This document shows positions 51,054 to 62,014 of a DNA stretch of 64,000 nucleotides, piece after piece. Positions within the stretch are counted from its first letter, which is position 1. Each line of letters starts with the position of its first letter. The notes beneath the pieces are model-generated. The model saw only the letters and a list, made by a program, of their open reading frames with translations, made no database searches and was not told the DNA's origin. The DNA comes from an uncultured Eubacteriales bacterium (GTDB lineage: Bacteria > Bacillota > Clostridia > Oscillospirales > CAG-272), in assembly GCA_900549725.1 (NCBI GenBank), contig URPL01000006.1:1-64000 (forward strand), read 5' to 3'. The translations under genes and the position numbers were made by a program.

Positions 51054-53150
51054 TCAACGAACGCTGAACAAAAGATCGCCGTATGTGGGGAACGGCCACG
51101 CCTCCTTGCCGACAAGCACTTCCATTTCATCGGCAACGGAACGCATGTGCTCCATCTGCGGCAGAATTTCATCGCGATAAAAAGCTGCCTGCTCCGTCGT
51201 ATCCGCAAGGGTGCGGCATTGCTCAATCAGGGCATCCAACCGATCCGCCGCCCTTTGCCCCTGCGCAAGCAGCGCCGAGAGCTTTTTGCAGCTCTCCTGC
51301 TCATAGGCAAGAGGCACATCCGCGCCGAATGCAGCCCGTTTTTGCGCGGCGCTTGCCGCCAAATCGGAGGTGAACTGCATCACGGCGGGCAAAATTTCGC
51401 GCCGCATCATTTCCTGCATGGTATTTGCTTCTATGGAAAGTGTTTTGCAATACAGCTCCGTATAGATCTCATAGCGGGCGCAAAGCTCATCGCGGCTGAA
51501 TACCTTATGCTTTTCAAACAGCGCAATATTTTTTTCTTTCAGAAGATACGGCAGTGCATCCGCCGTTGTTTTCAGATTGAGAAGCCCTCTGCGCTTCGCC
51601 TCGGCAACCCATGCCTCATCATATCCGTTGCCGTTGAACAGAATGCGCCCGTGCTGCAGAATCACACGGCGAATGAGCGCATGCAGCGCCCCTTCGAAAT
51701 CCGTTTCATTTTCCAGCTTGTCCGCAAAATCGCACAGCGCCTGTGCCACGGTCGTATTGAGCACCGTATTCGCCTCGGCAATCGACGCTGCGGAGCCGAG
51801 CATGCGGAACTCGAATTTGTTTCCGGTGAAGGCAAAGGGAGAGGTTCGGTTGCGGTCGGTTGTGTCCTTTGGGAAGCGGGGCAGCGTATGCACGCCGACC
51901 TTGAGCAGCTCCTTTTCTTTTCCGCCGTAGGGCGATTCCGTTTTGATCGCCTCCAGAATATCCGTGAGCTCGTCCCCGAGGAACATGGAAATCACCGCCG
52001 GCGGCGCCTCCAGCGCGCCCAGACGATGATCGTTGCCTGCCGAGGCGACGGAAATCCGCAAAAGATCCTGATATTCGTCCACCGCGCGGATCACGGCGCA
52101 CAAAAACAGCAGAAACTGCGCGTTTTCGTACGGTGTTTCGCCCGGTTCAAACAAATTGATGCCGGTATCGGTGGCAAGCGACCAGTTGTTGTGTTTGCCG
52201 CTGCCGTTCACCCCCGCAAAGGGCTTTTCATGCAAAAGGCAAACCATATGATGCCGCCGCGCAACCTTTTTCATCAGCTCCATGGTGAGCTGATTCTGGT
52301 CGGTGGCGATATTAGTGGAAATATAGATCGGCGCAAGCTCGTGCTGCGCGGGGGCAGCCTCGTTATGCTCTGTCTTGGCAAGCACACCGAGCTTCCAAAG
52401 CGCATCGTTCAGATCCTTCATAAATGCCGCAACACGCGGCTTGATCACCCCGAAATAGTGATCCTCCAGCTCCTGCCCCTTCGGGGGCTTCGCGCCGAAA
52501 AGCGTGCGTCCGGTATATACAAGATCGCGGCGCTTTGCCCATGCATCCTCATCAATCAGAAAATATTCCTGCTCCGGTCCCACCGTCGGCTTGACGCTGC
52601 GCACGGTATCGTTGCCGAACAGGCGCAGCACACGCAGCGCCTGGCGATTGAGTGCCTCCATAGAGCGAAGCAACGGTGTTTTTTTGTCCAGCGCATGCCC
52701 GCCCCAGGAGCAAAATGCCGTCGGGATGCAGAGCACGCCGTCCTTGATGAACGCATAGGAATTCGGATCCCACGCGGTGTAGCCCCTTGCCTCAAAGGTT
52801 GCGCGCAGACCGCCGGAAGGGAAAGAAGAGGCATCCGGCTCGCCCTGAATCAGCTCCTTGCCCGAGAAAACCATGATTACCCTGCCGCCCTCGGTGGGGG
52901 TGATAAAGCTGTCGTGCTTTTCTGCGGTAACACCGGTCATTGGCTGAAACCAATGCGTGTAATGCGTTGCACCCTTTTCAATTGCCCAATCCTTCATGGC
53001 GTTGGCGACGACATTGGCAACGGTGCTGTCAAGATGCTTTCCCTGCTTGATCGTAAGCTGAAGCTGCCGATAGGTCTCCCGGGGCAGACGCTGCTTCATT
53101 ACATCGTCGTTAAATACATTGCTGCCGAACAGCTCCGATACATGATCCAT
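51054..53150 (-). CDS. glnN: Glutamine synthetase type III
   Basis: ATP-dependent glutamine synthesis from glutamate and ammonia. The 698-residue protein is of the large GSIII class. Seen are VGPEQEYFLIDEDAW, NGSGKHNNWSLATD and RNRTSPFAFTGNKFEFRMLGS, the family ATP and glutamate sites, and a long C-terminal helical extension. AAAGGAGTG precedes the ATG at 53150. The promoter carries an internal dyad, and two lipoprotein genes follow after 28 bases. Confidence 0.98.
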   Translation of the reverse strand: MDHVSELFGSNVFNDDVMKQRLPRETYRQLQLTIKQGKHLDSTVANVVANAMKDWAIEKGATHYTHWFQPMTGVTAEKHDSFITPTEGGRVIMVFSGKELIQGEPDASSFPSGGLRATFEARGYTAWDPNSYAFIKDGVLCIPTAFCSWGGHALDKKTPLLRSMEALNRQALRVLRLFGNDTVRSVKPTVGPEQEYFLIDEDAWAKRRDLVYTGRTLFGAKPPKGQELEDHYFGVIKPRVAAFMKDLNDALWKLGVLAKTEHNEAAPAQHELAPIYISTNIATDQNQLTMELMKKVARRHHMVCLLHEKPFAGVNGSGKHNNWSLATDTGINLFEPGETPYENAQFLLFLCAVIRAVDEYQDLLRISVASAGNDHRLGALEAPPAVISMFLGDELTDILEAIKTESPYGGKEKELLKVGVHTLPRFPKDTTDRNRTSPFAFTGNKFEFRMLGSAASIAEANTVLNTTVAQALCDFADKLENETDFEGALHALIRRVILQHGRILFNGNGYDEAWVAEAKRRGLLNLKTTADALPYLLKEKNIALFEKHKVFSRDELCARYEIYTELYCKTLSIEANTMQEMMRREILPAVMQFTSDLAASAAQKRAAFGADVPLAYEQESCKKLSALLAQGQRAADRLDALIEQCRTLADTTEQAAFYRDEILPQMEHMRSVADEMEVLVGKEAWPFPTYGDLLFSVR

Positions 53151-53245
53151 CTGAAAGCACTCCTTTGCACCGTTTGCGGAGCATTGCCTCTTTCGGGGCA
53201 AACGCATCCGAAAAAATCTCCGTTTTTCTCATGGGATACATCGAA

Positions 53246-53274
53246 ATTATACAATAAAGAGGCTTTATTGTCAA
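53246..53274 (-). promoter_or_regulatory. Predicted glnN promoter with an internal dyad
   Basis: On the minus strand: TTGACA (53274-53269), 17 bases, TATAAT (53251-53246), both perfect. Nine-base arms ACAATAAAG (53251-53259) and CTTTATTGT (53263-53271) with a 3-base centre fill the spacer and touch both boxes, suggesting a repressor site. Confidence 0.87.
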
Positions 53275-53319
53275 CGCTTTTTCCCGATATTTGCGAAAAA
53301 GGGAGCTTATCACTCCTGC

Positions 53320-55626
53320 TTATTCTTTCTCCGTGCGCAAGCGCTTAAGCAATGCCTCCAGCGCCTTTGTCCCGCCCGCTAAAAGCTCCTGCGCCGCCTC
53401 GCAGCTTGCCGCGTCGGCGCTCAGTGCAAGTGTGGTTTTCCTGCGCGGATAAAGCGTAAGCGCACCGCCCGAAAGGCAAAGCCCGGCGGCATCCTCTCCA
53501 CGATGCAAATATGCGGGAGTGCTTTGCGCAAGCATGCGCATCAGAGCGCCACCCTCTCCCGCACGCAGCGCAATGCTTGCTCTGCGGCGAATGCGCAGCG
53601 GGGAAAGCTTTGCCGCTGCGGCACATTCCGAAAGGCTCTTGCCGCTGCGCTCCAAAAGATCCAGCAAAAAAACGGCGGCAAACACGGCGTTGTGCAGCAT
53701 CGGCTTTTGCGCATACAGCGTGCGCGCCGCAAGCTGCTCTTCGGAATCACACGGACAGTGCAAAACCGTTTGCACCGCGATTCCCTTTTCCCTGCAAAGC
53801 TCTAGCAAATACGGCGGCGCCGTATTCGGCAGGGCAACCTTTTTTTCGCTTTTCCCCGCGGCAAAATGAAAAAGCAGGCATCCCGTAATCGCATAGGCAT
53901 CATATTCCTCTCCGGCGGAAAACACGGTCAGCGCGCCGAGCGCACTGAGGCAAAAGCAAAGCGGGGCGTTTTCCTGCGCGCGCCTGCCGAGCGCCGCAAA
54001 ATACGGGCCGAGCACCCGTTTTGCCTCTGCGCCGCGCAGCGCAAACGGAACACGCCGCTCATTTTTGCAAAGCCCCTGCATCGCCCCGCAAAGAAGAGCC
54101 CGCGTGCCGGAAAAGGCATGCAGCCGCCCTGCGGTTTTTTCCGCCTGCGGCGTGTCCTCAAACAATGCCGAGAAAACCGCCCTCTCCTGAGCGCGCATGG
54201 GATACAGCCCGTTTTTATCGCAAAGCCGCGCGGTGCATCGCCCGCCGTCAAAGCGCAGATATGCGCCGAGCGCCGCTCCTGTTTTTTGGCAAAGATATTG
54301 CATCTCCGGATATGAGCCCTGCCCGAGCATAGATACGGTTTTTCCCGCAGCCGCGGCTGCCGCGCCGATCAGCTCCGCCGCGCACGCACTGATATTCCGC
54401 CCGTCATGGCACAAAAGCAGAGCGCCCCGGTCCGCCTGCGTTGTGCGGGCAAGCGCGCCGCCAAAGCGCGCGCAGAACAAAATATCCGCCCCGCCGCAAA
54501 ACAAAAAAAGCTCCGTGCGGGAAAAACGGTCGTCAAGGCAGCGGGCGCCGTCAAACAAAGTCTTCCCCTCCGCATATTCTCCGCCGCGCGGCAGCTGCTT
54601 TTCGTTGCCCGATACGCATGCGGTATTTGCGGAAAGCTTTGTGCCGCTGCGCAAAACCGCCCCCGGGGCTATGCTCACACCGCTGCCGAGAATCGTGCCG
54701 CGGCGCAGCTCCGCTCGGGCGCCGATATGGCATTTTTCGCAAACAATCACCCCGTCAAGAAGCGCTCCGCTCTCCACTGTAACGCCGTCAAACAAAATGC
54801 TGTCCCGCAAAACGGCGTCAGCCGCAATTCTGCAGTTTTTTCCGACCAAAGAGCTTCCGCGCAAAAGATCGGGGGCTGCCGCAAGCCCCGCAATTTCGCC
54901 GCGCGCGACAGCAAAGCTTGTGCGATAAAAGGCATCCGGCGTACCGATATCGCACCAAAAACCATGTCCGAGCACGCCCTGCAGCCGCTCTTTGGCGCGC
55001 AGCGCCGCGGGAAACAGGTCATGCCCGAAATCATATGCCGCATTTTCCGGAATGCGCCGCAGCAGCTCGGGGCGCAAAAAATAAATTCCGGTATTCACCG
55101 TGTCCCAGGCGGCGCCGAAGGCGCTCGGCTTTTCCGCAAAAGCGCTGATCTGCCCGTCGCGGCGGCATTGCACCACGCCGAAGGCACCGACATTTTCCGC
55201 ATGCGCGAGCAGCAGCGTTGCTGCGGCTCCGCTTTTTTCATGGGCGCGATACGCCTTTGCAAGATCAAAGGTGCATACGGCATCTCCGCTGATCACAAGC
55301 ACCTGCCGCGCGGCAAACGCGGTATGCTGCCGCAGCGCCTGCCGCACCCCGCCCGCCGTTCCGAGGGGCGTTTGCTCACATGCATAATACAGCTTCACTC
55401 CGCACATGCTCTGCCCGCATGCCGCGCGAATCTGCTCCGCGCGATAACACAGGCTTAGAATCGCCTCGCGGTATCCATGCCGATGCAAAAGATCCAAAAT
55501 GCGCATCAATGCCCCCTGCCCTGCGATCGGTACCAGGGGTTTGGGAAGCGTATCCGTCAGCGGCTGCAGCCGCCGCCCTTGCCCTCCCGCCATAATAACG
55601 GGAATGGGAAGTTGTTGCTCTTGCAT
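53320..55626 (-). CDS. Nucleotidyltransferase fused to a phosphohexomutase-like domain
   Basis: A 768-residue protein. Residues about 8-240 are a sugar-nucleotidyltransferase (MAGGQGRRLQPLTDTLPKPLVPI in two parts; ISGDAVCTFDL; DIGTPDAFYR). Residues about 250-345 are a left-handed beta-helix of hexapeptide repeats. The rest resembles a phosphomannomutase, keeping the CHDGRNISACAAELI region, but where the catalytic TASHNP serine loop belongs it reads GAYLRFDGGRCTARL. The second half is therefore probably regulatory or structural. It resembles mannose-1-phosphate guanylyltransferase fusions known in Firmicutes and cyanobacteria. Confidence 0.87.
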   Translation of the reverse strand: MQEQQLPIPVIMAGGQGRRLQPLTDTLPKPLVPIAGQGALMRILDLLHRHGYREAILSLCYRAEQIRAACGQSMCGVKLYYACEQTPLGTAGGVRQALRQHTAFAARQVLVISGDAVCTFDLAKAYRAHEKSGAAATLLLAHAENVGAFGVVQCRRDGQISAFAEKPSAFGAAWDTVNTGIYFLRPELLRRIPENAAYDFGHDLFPAALRAKERLQGVLGHGFWCDIGTPDAFYRTSFAVARGEIAGLAAAPDLLRGSSLVGKNCRIAADAVLRDSILFDGVTVESGALLDGVIVCEKCHIGARAELRRGTILGSGVSIAPGAVLRSGTKLSANTACVSGNEKQLPRGGEYAEGKTLFDGARCLDDRFSRTELFLFCGGADILFCARFGGALARTTQADRGALLLCHDGRNISACAAELIGAAAAAAGKTVSMLGQGSYPEMQYLCQKTGAALGAYLRFDGGRCTARLCDKNGLYPMRAQERAVFSALFEDTPQAEKTAGRLHAFSGTRALLCGAMQGLCKNERRVPFALRGAEAKRVLGPYFAALGRRAQENAPLCFCLSALGALTVFSAGEEYDAYAITGCLLFHFAAGKSEKKVALPNTAPPYLLELCREKGIAVQTVLHCPCDSEEQLAARTLYAQKPMLHNAVFAAVFLLDLLERSGKSLSECAAAAKLSPLRIRRRASIALRAGEGGALMRMLAQSTPAYLHRGEDAAGLCLSGGALTLYPRRKTTLALSADAASCEAAQELLAGGTKALEALLKRLRTEKE

Positions 55627-55823
55627 GAAATCATTTCATCCTTTCTGTGCGAAAAAATCCGTCACGGGCAGTTTTCGCCGTCATTTTCGGGACTATACAC
55701 GGTAAAATTCGCAAAAAATTCACAACTTTTTTTTCGCGCCTCTTCCATTTCTGAGAAAAGCGTGGTAAAATGGGGTGTTACAGACAAAAAAGATTCGAAA
55801 CAGATGGGAGAAAACCGGAAGTT

Positions 55824-57644
<1,821 letters not shown>

Positions 57645-57657
57645 ACACCGTTTTTTG

Positions 57658-57691
57658 TTCTGCCCCGCTGACCGGCGGGGCAGAATTTTTT
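57658..57691 (+). terminator. Terminator of typA
   Basis: Perfect 11-base arms TTCTGCCCCGC and GCGGGGCAGAA, a 6-base loop and T6. Confidence 0.95.
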
Positions 57692-57736
57692 AATCCCGGA
57701 AGCCGCCTGAAATTTCTGTTTTCTTGCCGAATTTTC

Positions 57737-57765
57737 TTGCATCGACCAAAAAAATATGCTATTAT
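57737..57765 (+). promoter_or_regulatory. Predicted promoter of the lipid kinase gene
   Basis: TTGCAT at 57737-57742, 17 bases, TATTAT at 57760-57765. Confidence 0.7.
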
Positions 57766-57795
57766 GAGAAAAGGAGTAAAAACGGAGAGCAAACG

Positions 57796-58683
57796 ATGAT
57801 ACGGTATAATATTCTGAACATTGCCGCCGGGCAGGGCGGCGCAGGCAGGGAAAAAACGCCCTGCGGCATTGACTATTACACAAAGTGCGAAAAGGATGCG
57901 CGCGTTTTTGTTGCACAGCGCTGCCGCACCGAGGAAGAGCCGTTGCTCTTTTGCGTGTACGGCGGGGATGGCACCGTAAATGAAGTGGTCGGCGGGATTT
58001 TGGATGCAAACGCAGCCGACCGCGCAAGCATTGCCATTGCGCCCGTCGGCACGGGAAACGACTTTTATCGCATGCTCTACGGTGCTCTTGCCGAGAAAAA
58101 CGGTGAGCTTTTTGCGGATGTGATCACCTGCAACGATTCCTATGCCGTGAATATGATCAACATCGGCTTTGACTGTAATGTGGTGGAAAAAACGGCAACT
58201 CTCAAAAAGCTGCCCGGAGTCAGCGGCAGCCTTGCCTACGTGCTCGGCGTCGGCAATGTGCTTTTGCATAAGCTGTGCCGCACGCTCAAAATCCGCTACC
58301 TCAACAAGGCGGGGATTGAGCAGGTCTACGAGGGAGAAACGCTGCTGTGCGCTATCGCCAACGCGCCGTATTGCGGCGGCGGATTCTGCGCGGCACCTGC
58401 GGCAAAATGCGACGACGGACTGATTGATCTGATGATCATTCGGCGCGTCAGCCGCGCGCGGTTCCTTTCCCTGGTCAAGGGATATCGCGACGGCTTGCAT
58501 GTCGGCGCAGACGACTGCACCGTTGCAAAACGCTTTGCCGATGTGATTGAATATCACCGCTGCAGCTATATTGAAGTTGAAGGCATGGAAAAAATCTGCA
58601 CGGACGGTGAAGTCTTTCCCTGCACGCACGCCGAAATCGGCATCCTGCCGCGCGCCGTGCGCTTTGTGCGTGCGGACGCTTAA
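57796..58683 (+). CDS. Diacylglycerol/lipid kinase family protein
   Basis: A 295-residue protein of the DagK/YegS family, which phosphorylates diacylglycerol or related lipids at the membrane. The nucleotide loop YGGDGTVNEV (residues 55-64) and PVGTGNDFYR (83-92) are intact, as are NIGFDCNVVEK and APYCGGGFCAAPAAKCDDGLID in two parts. The ATG at 57796 follows GGAGAG. The isomerase gene follows after 42 bases. Confidence 0.93.
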   Translation: MIRYNILNIAAGQGGAGREKTPCGIDYYTKCEKDARVFVAQRCRTEEEPLLFCVYGGDGTVNEVVGGILDANAADRASIAIAPVGTGNDFYRMLYGALAEKNGELFADVITCNDSYAVNMINIGFDCNVVEKTATLKKLPGVSGSLAYVLGVGNVLLHKLCRTLKIRYLNKAGIEQVYEGETLLCAIANAPYCGGGFCAAPAAKCDDGLIDLMIIRRVSRARFLSLVKGYRDGLHVGADDCTVAKRFADVIEYHRCSYIEVEGMEKICTDGEVFPCTHAEIGILPRAVRFVRADA

Positions 58684-58725
58684 CCCAAAATAAAAAAATA
58701 TTTACCTAAAAAGGAGACAAACAGT

Positions 58726-59598
58726 ATGAATCGATTCAAAATCGGCGTTATGGCAGACTGGCTGGGCGGCACCTTCCGCCACAACATTGAAACCTCCGCC
58801 GCTATGGGCGCACAGGGCGTGCAGCTTTATGCAACGGGAGAATTCAGCGATTTCACCCCCGATACCGTAAAGGGCGACCGCCTGCGGGAAACAAAGGACA
58901 TTCTTGCCTCCTGCGGCATTGAGGTGAGCGCGCTGTGCGGAGATCTCGGCGGGCACGGCTTCCAGATCCCCGCGGATAATGTCTGGAAAATCGAAAAATC
59001 CAAGCGCATCATCGACCTTGCCCTGGAGCTGGATGCCAATGTCGTCACCACGCACATCGGCATTGTGCCGGACACGGTGGACGATACCTATAAGATCATG
59101 CAGCAGGCCTGCAACGAGCTTGCCGAATACGCGCAAAGCGTCGGCGCTTATTTTGCCGTGGAAACAGGCCCGGAAAAAGCCGCAATGCTCAAGGACTTTT
59201 TGGACAGCCTTTCCGCACGCGGTGTGCGCGTGAATTTTGACCCCGCAAATCTTGTTATGGTCACGCAGGACGATCCCGTGGCTGCCGTGCCGCTGCTGGG
59301 CGATTATATCGTGCACACGCACGCAAAGGACGGCGTTAATCTCAAGCCCTGTGATCGCCATGCTATTTACAACAGCTTTGCCGAGGGCGGCGTTGACGGT
59401 TTCTCCGCGGGCGACTATATCAAAGAAGTGCCCCTTGGGCAGGGCAGCGTTGATTTTCCCGCCTATATCGCAGCGCTCGCCAAGATTGATTACCGCGGAT
59501 ACCTGACCGTGGAGCGCGAAATCCGCGAAGACCCGCGCGCCGATATTGAAATGGCTGTCAACTTCTTAAAAGAGCTGACCGCGCCGTATCAGATCTGA
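58726..59598 (+). CDS. Sugar-phosphate isomerase/epimerase (xylose-isomerase-like TIM barrel)
   Basis: A 290-residue TIM-barrel protein of the AP-endonuclease-2 family. Metal-ligand positions are seen in FAVETGPEKA, NFDPANLVM, HTHAKDGVNL and LTVEREI, typical of xylulose/tagatose/psicose-type epimerases. AAAAGGAG precedes the ATG. The neighbours (lipid kinase, GH65 phosphorylase) do not set the substrate. Two strong hairpins separate it from the convergent GH65 gene. Confidence 0.9.
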   Translation: MNRFKIGVMADWLGGTFRHNIETSAAMGAQGVQLYATGEFSDFTPDTVKGDRLRETKDILASCGIEVSALCGDLGGHGFQIPADNVWKIEKSKRIIDLALELDANVVTTHIGIVPDTVDDTYKIMQQACNELAEYAQSVGAYFAVETGPEKAAMLKDFLDSLSARGVRVNFDPANLVMVTQDDPVAAVPLLGDYIVHTHAKDGVNLKPCDRHAIYNSFAEGGVDGFSAGDYIKEVPLGQGSVDFPAYIAALAKIDYRGYLTVEREIREDPRADIEMAVNFLKELTAPYQI

Positions 59599-59603
59599 GC
59601 AAA

Positions 59604-59656
59604 AGCTCCCGCCGCAAACGTCTCTGCCAACCGGGCAGGTGCATGCGGCGGGAGCT
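59604..59656 (+). terminator. Long hairpin terminator after the isomerase gene
   Basis: Arms AGCTCCCGCCGCA (59604-59616) and TGCGGCGGGAGCT (59644-59656) enclosing a smaller CTGCC/GGCAG stem; CTCTTAT follows. Confidence 0.75.
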
Positions 59657-59666
59657 CTCTTATCAA

Positions 59667-59718
59667 AATCAGCCGCTTTCCGCGCAACTGTGCTGCGCGG
59701 AAAGCGGCTGATTTATTT
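59667..59718. terminator. Bidirectional terminator with 20-bp perfect stem, after GH65
   Basis: Twenty-base arms starting AATCAGCCGC at 59667 and ending GCGGCTGATT at 59713, with the loop ACTGTGC. TATTTTT follows on the plus strand and T-rich bases on the minus. Confidence 0.93.
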
Positions 59719-59722
59719 TTGC

Positions 59723-61960
59723 TCAGTAGGTAATTGTAAGCGTGTCGTCCACGGTATAGGTTGTGCCGTTGCACAAAAAGCGAATGGCACCGTCGCCCTT
59801 GAGCCGCGTCACGCGCAGGCGCTCATGATCGACCTCAAGCTCCATTTTCTGTCCGCCGAAGAAGATTTTCGTTTTGGCGCTGCGCCATTTATCCGGCAAA
59901 TTCGGCTGAATGCGCAGCTGCGTGCCGTACAGGCGCACGCCCATAAAGCCGAGCACTGCGCACTGCCAAAGCCCGCCTGCAGCTGCGGTGTGAATGCCCT
60001 CCCAACTTTCGCGCCCTGCGCCGAGGTCCTCCTGAAGCGCCTCCAGATAAAGCTTATATGCGCAGTCTTTTTCGCCGACATCCGCGGAGAGAATTGCATA
60101 AGAGGAGCGGCTGAGCGAAGAGGTGTGCTTGCAAAGCGGCTCATAATAGTGGTAGTTTTTCACCTTGACCTCTTTGGAGAACAGATCCTCAAACAGAAGG
60201 AACAAAACCATAACGTCTGCCTGCTTGGAAAGCCCGAGCCCCGGCTCCGTCTTGCGGCGCTCGATGATTTTTGCGGCGTCGGCAAGATAGGTGTCGTCCT
60301 GCGGGACGATGCCGTCCTCGTTTTCACGCGGCAGATATAATTTATCGCGCACCTTTTCAAATTCCGCGCGCATGCCCTGCGCTTCGCTGCGCGCCAAAAG
60401 CTCGTTCAGTCGATCCGGATTTTGCTGCGCAAGCGCGTCATAGCAGCGCACGGCATAATCCAGGTTGAGATAGGCGATATAGTTGGTGAAGGCGTTGTTG
60501 TCGATATGCTCGCGGTTTTCGTCCGGCCCGATGGTATCCAGAATTTCATAGCGGTCAAGCGCTTCATTATAGTGCACGCGGCTCGTCCAGTATTTCGCCG
60601 TGGAAAAAATGATTTCATAGCCGTATTTCTCAAGGAAGGTGCGGTCGCCCGTAGCAGCGGTATAATAGAAGATCGCCTGCACGACATCGCCCGTGATATG
60701 ATGCTCATAGCGGCCGGTCTCGGCAAACGCGGGACAGCACTCAACATCCGTCATCCATGCCGCCTCCCAGGGATACATCGCGCCGGTGTATCCGCAGTCC
60801 TTCGCTTTTTGCCGCGCGCCGGCAAGCCCGAAATAGCGGTACTGCAAAAGCTTGCGCGCCGCCTGCGGCTCGGTGAAAATAAAGTGAGGCAGCATATATA
60901 CCTCGGTATCCCAAAAGACATGGTTATTATACCCATGCCCCTGCAGTCCTCTTGCGCCGATGTTCATGCGCGCATCGTGCCGCGGAACGGTGATGGTGAG
61001 GTTATAAATCGCATAGCGGATCGCCTGGCGCTCAAATTCCCAATCGGTGTCCACAATGATATCCTTTTCCTGCCACAGTCGCTTCCAGGCATCCGCGCTC
61101 TCGCGATACAGCGTTTCAAAGCCGGGTGCGCCTTCAGCCTGTGCAACCGTTTTTGCAACGATCTGCTCGGTGCTCAAAGATTCGTTTTCAAGATCGCGCG
61201 AGGTATGGACCGCACAGATCTTTTCAAACACAAGCGTTTCATCGGGCGAAAGCGTAAATGAAAAGTCCTCAAAAATCGCATCCTGCTCTTCGCTGACGCC
61301 GATGCGGCGCAGCTCACGCGTGCCGAGGGTGCAGCGGGCGTCAGTCGCCAGGGAGAAAGTGATGCCGCTTTCATCCGTCACGCAGGTATATCCGACGGAG
61401 CTCTGCGCGCTGCGCGCGGTTTTTTCCACAAAGCAATCCGGTTCGGTGTTGATGATACCCGAGCGGATCTTCAGCTGCACATCGCGGTCCGTTTTTACCG
61501 TGCAGCGTACCGCCATAACATGCATACGCTCCAGGGAAACAATGCGCTCAAAATGGAAGGAAAGGGTCTTGCCGCTCTCCGTATGATAAACAAAGCTGCG
61601 CTGCAGCAAGCCGTCACGCATATCAAAGCACTTGCAGAACTGCTCATATTTATCCGTGTGCTCGCCCGCGCTCACCGGCATGGGGCGAACCTCTTCTCCG
61701 TCGGCGGAAAACACGGTGTTTGTAAAATCCGGGGCGTTCTGAATCCAGGTGGTTTCCTGTTCATGCAGGTTATACATGCCGGCGATGAGCATGAGCCGGT
61801 CGGACTGATCCGGAATATATTCATCCTCGCAGGAGCGCACGCACATATAGCCATTGCCCAGCGTCATATTGACCTCGTCCTTGCGCAGCTCTTCCTTGGT
61901 GAAATAATCATTGCCGAACATCCAGGTTCTCTGCGCACCTTCTCCGAATTCCCAAATCAT
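59723..61960 (-). CDS. Glycoside hydrolase family 65 disaccharide phosphorylase
   Basis: A 745-residue inverting phosphorylase of family GH65, which splits alpha-linked disaccharides into beta-glucose 1-phosphate and a sugar. An N-terminal beta-sandwich, an (alpha/alpha)6 barrel and a C-terminal sheet fit. The catalytic acid lies in ILDTIGPDENREHIDNNA (Glu near residue 481); also seen are NHVFWDTEVYMLP, KQADVM and the phosphate-loop region SSLSRSSYAILSADVG. The acceptor (maltose, kojibiose, nigerose, rhamnose) cannot be decided. No phosphoglucomutase or transporter gene is adjacent. Confidence 0.93.
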   Translation of the reverse strand: MIWEFGEGAQRTWMFGNDYFTKEELRKDEVNMTLGNGYMCVRSCEDEYIPDQSDRLMLIAGMYNLHEQETTWIQNAPDFTNTVFSADGEEVRPMPVSAGEHTDKYEQFCKCFDMRDGLLQRSFVYHTESGKTLSFHFERIVSLERMHVMAVRCTVKTDRDVQLKIRSGIINTEPDCFVEKTARSAQSSVGYTCVTDESGITFSLATDARCTLGTRELRRIGVSEEQDAIFEDFSFTLSPDETLVFEKICAVHTSRDLENESLSTEQIVAKTVAQAEGAPGFETLYRESADAWKRLWQEKDIIVDTDWEFERQAIRYAIYNLTITVPRHDARMNIGARGLQGHGYNNHVFWDTEVYMLPHFIFTEPQAARKLLQYRYFGLAGARQKAKDCGYTGAMYPWEAAWMTDVECCPAFAETGRYEHHITGDVVQAIFYYTAATGDRTFLEKYGYEIIFSTAKYWTSRVHYNEALDRYEILDTIGPDENREHIDNNAFTNYIAYLNLDYAVRCYDALAQQNPDRLNELLARSEAQGMRAEFEKVRDKLYLPRENEDGIVPQDDTYLADAAKIIERRKTEPGLGLSKQADVMVLFLLFEDLFSKEVKVKNYHYYEPLCKHTSSLSRSSYAILSADVGEKDCAYKLYLEALQEDLGAGRESWEGIHTAAAGGLWQCAVLGFMGVRLYGTQLRIQPNLPDKWRSAKTKIFFGGQKMELEVDHERLRVTRLKGDGAIRFLCNGTTYTVDDTLTITY

Positions 61961-61995
61961 GTGTTGCTTCTCCTTTTGTTTTTAGCAAAAAACGA

Positions 61996-62014
61996 TACAG
62001 TTTATTATACTGTA
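61996..62014. promoter_or_regulatory. Dyad over the GH65 promoter -10 (possible operator)
   Basis: Six-base arms TACAGT (61996-62001) and ACTGTA (62009-62014) with a 7-base centre enclose the -10 box of the minus-strand promoter. Confidence 0.6.

Noticed and set aside
53280..53319. CTTTTT/AAAAAG inverted repeat after the nucleotidyltransferase fusion
   Set aside because: AT-rich and poorly placed relative to a T run; not a convincing terminator.
50859..53348. 829-codon open frame opposite glnN
   Set aside because: Shadow of glnN; no motif recognised.
55630..55790. Promoters for the nucleotidyltransferase fusion gene and typA
   Set aside because: Only -10-like hexamers (TATAGT minus, TAAAAT plus) were found with no convincing -35 at 16-18 bases, so no call was made.
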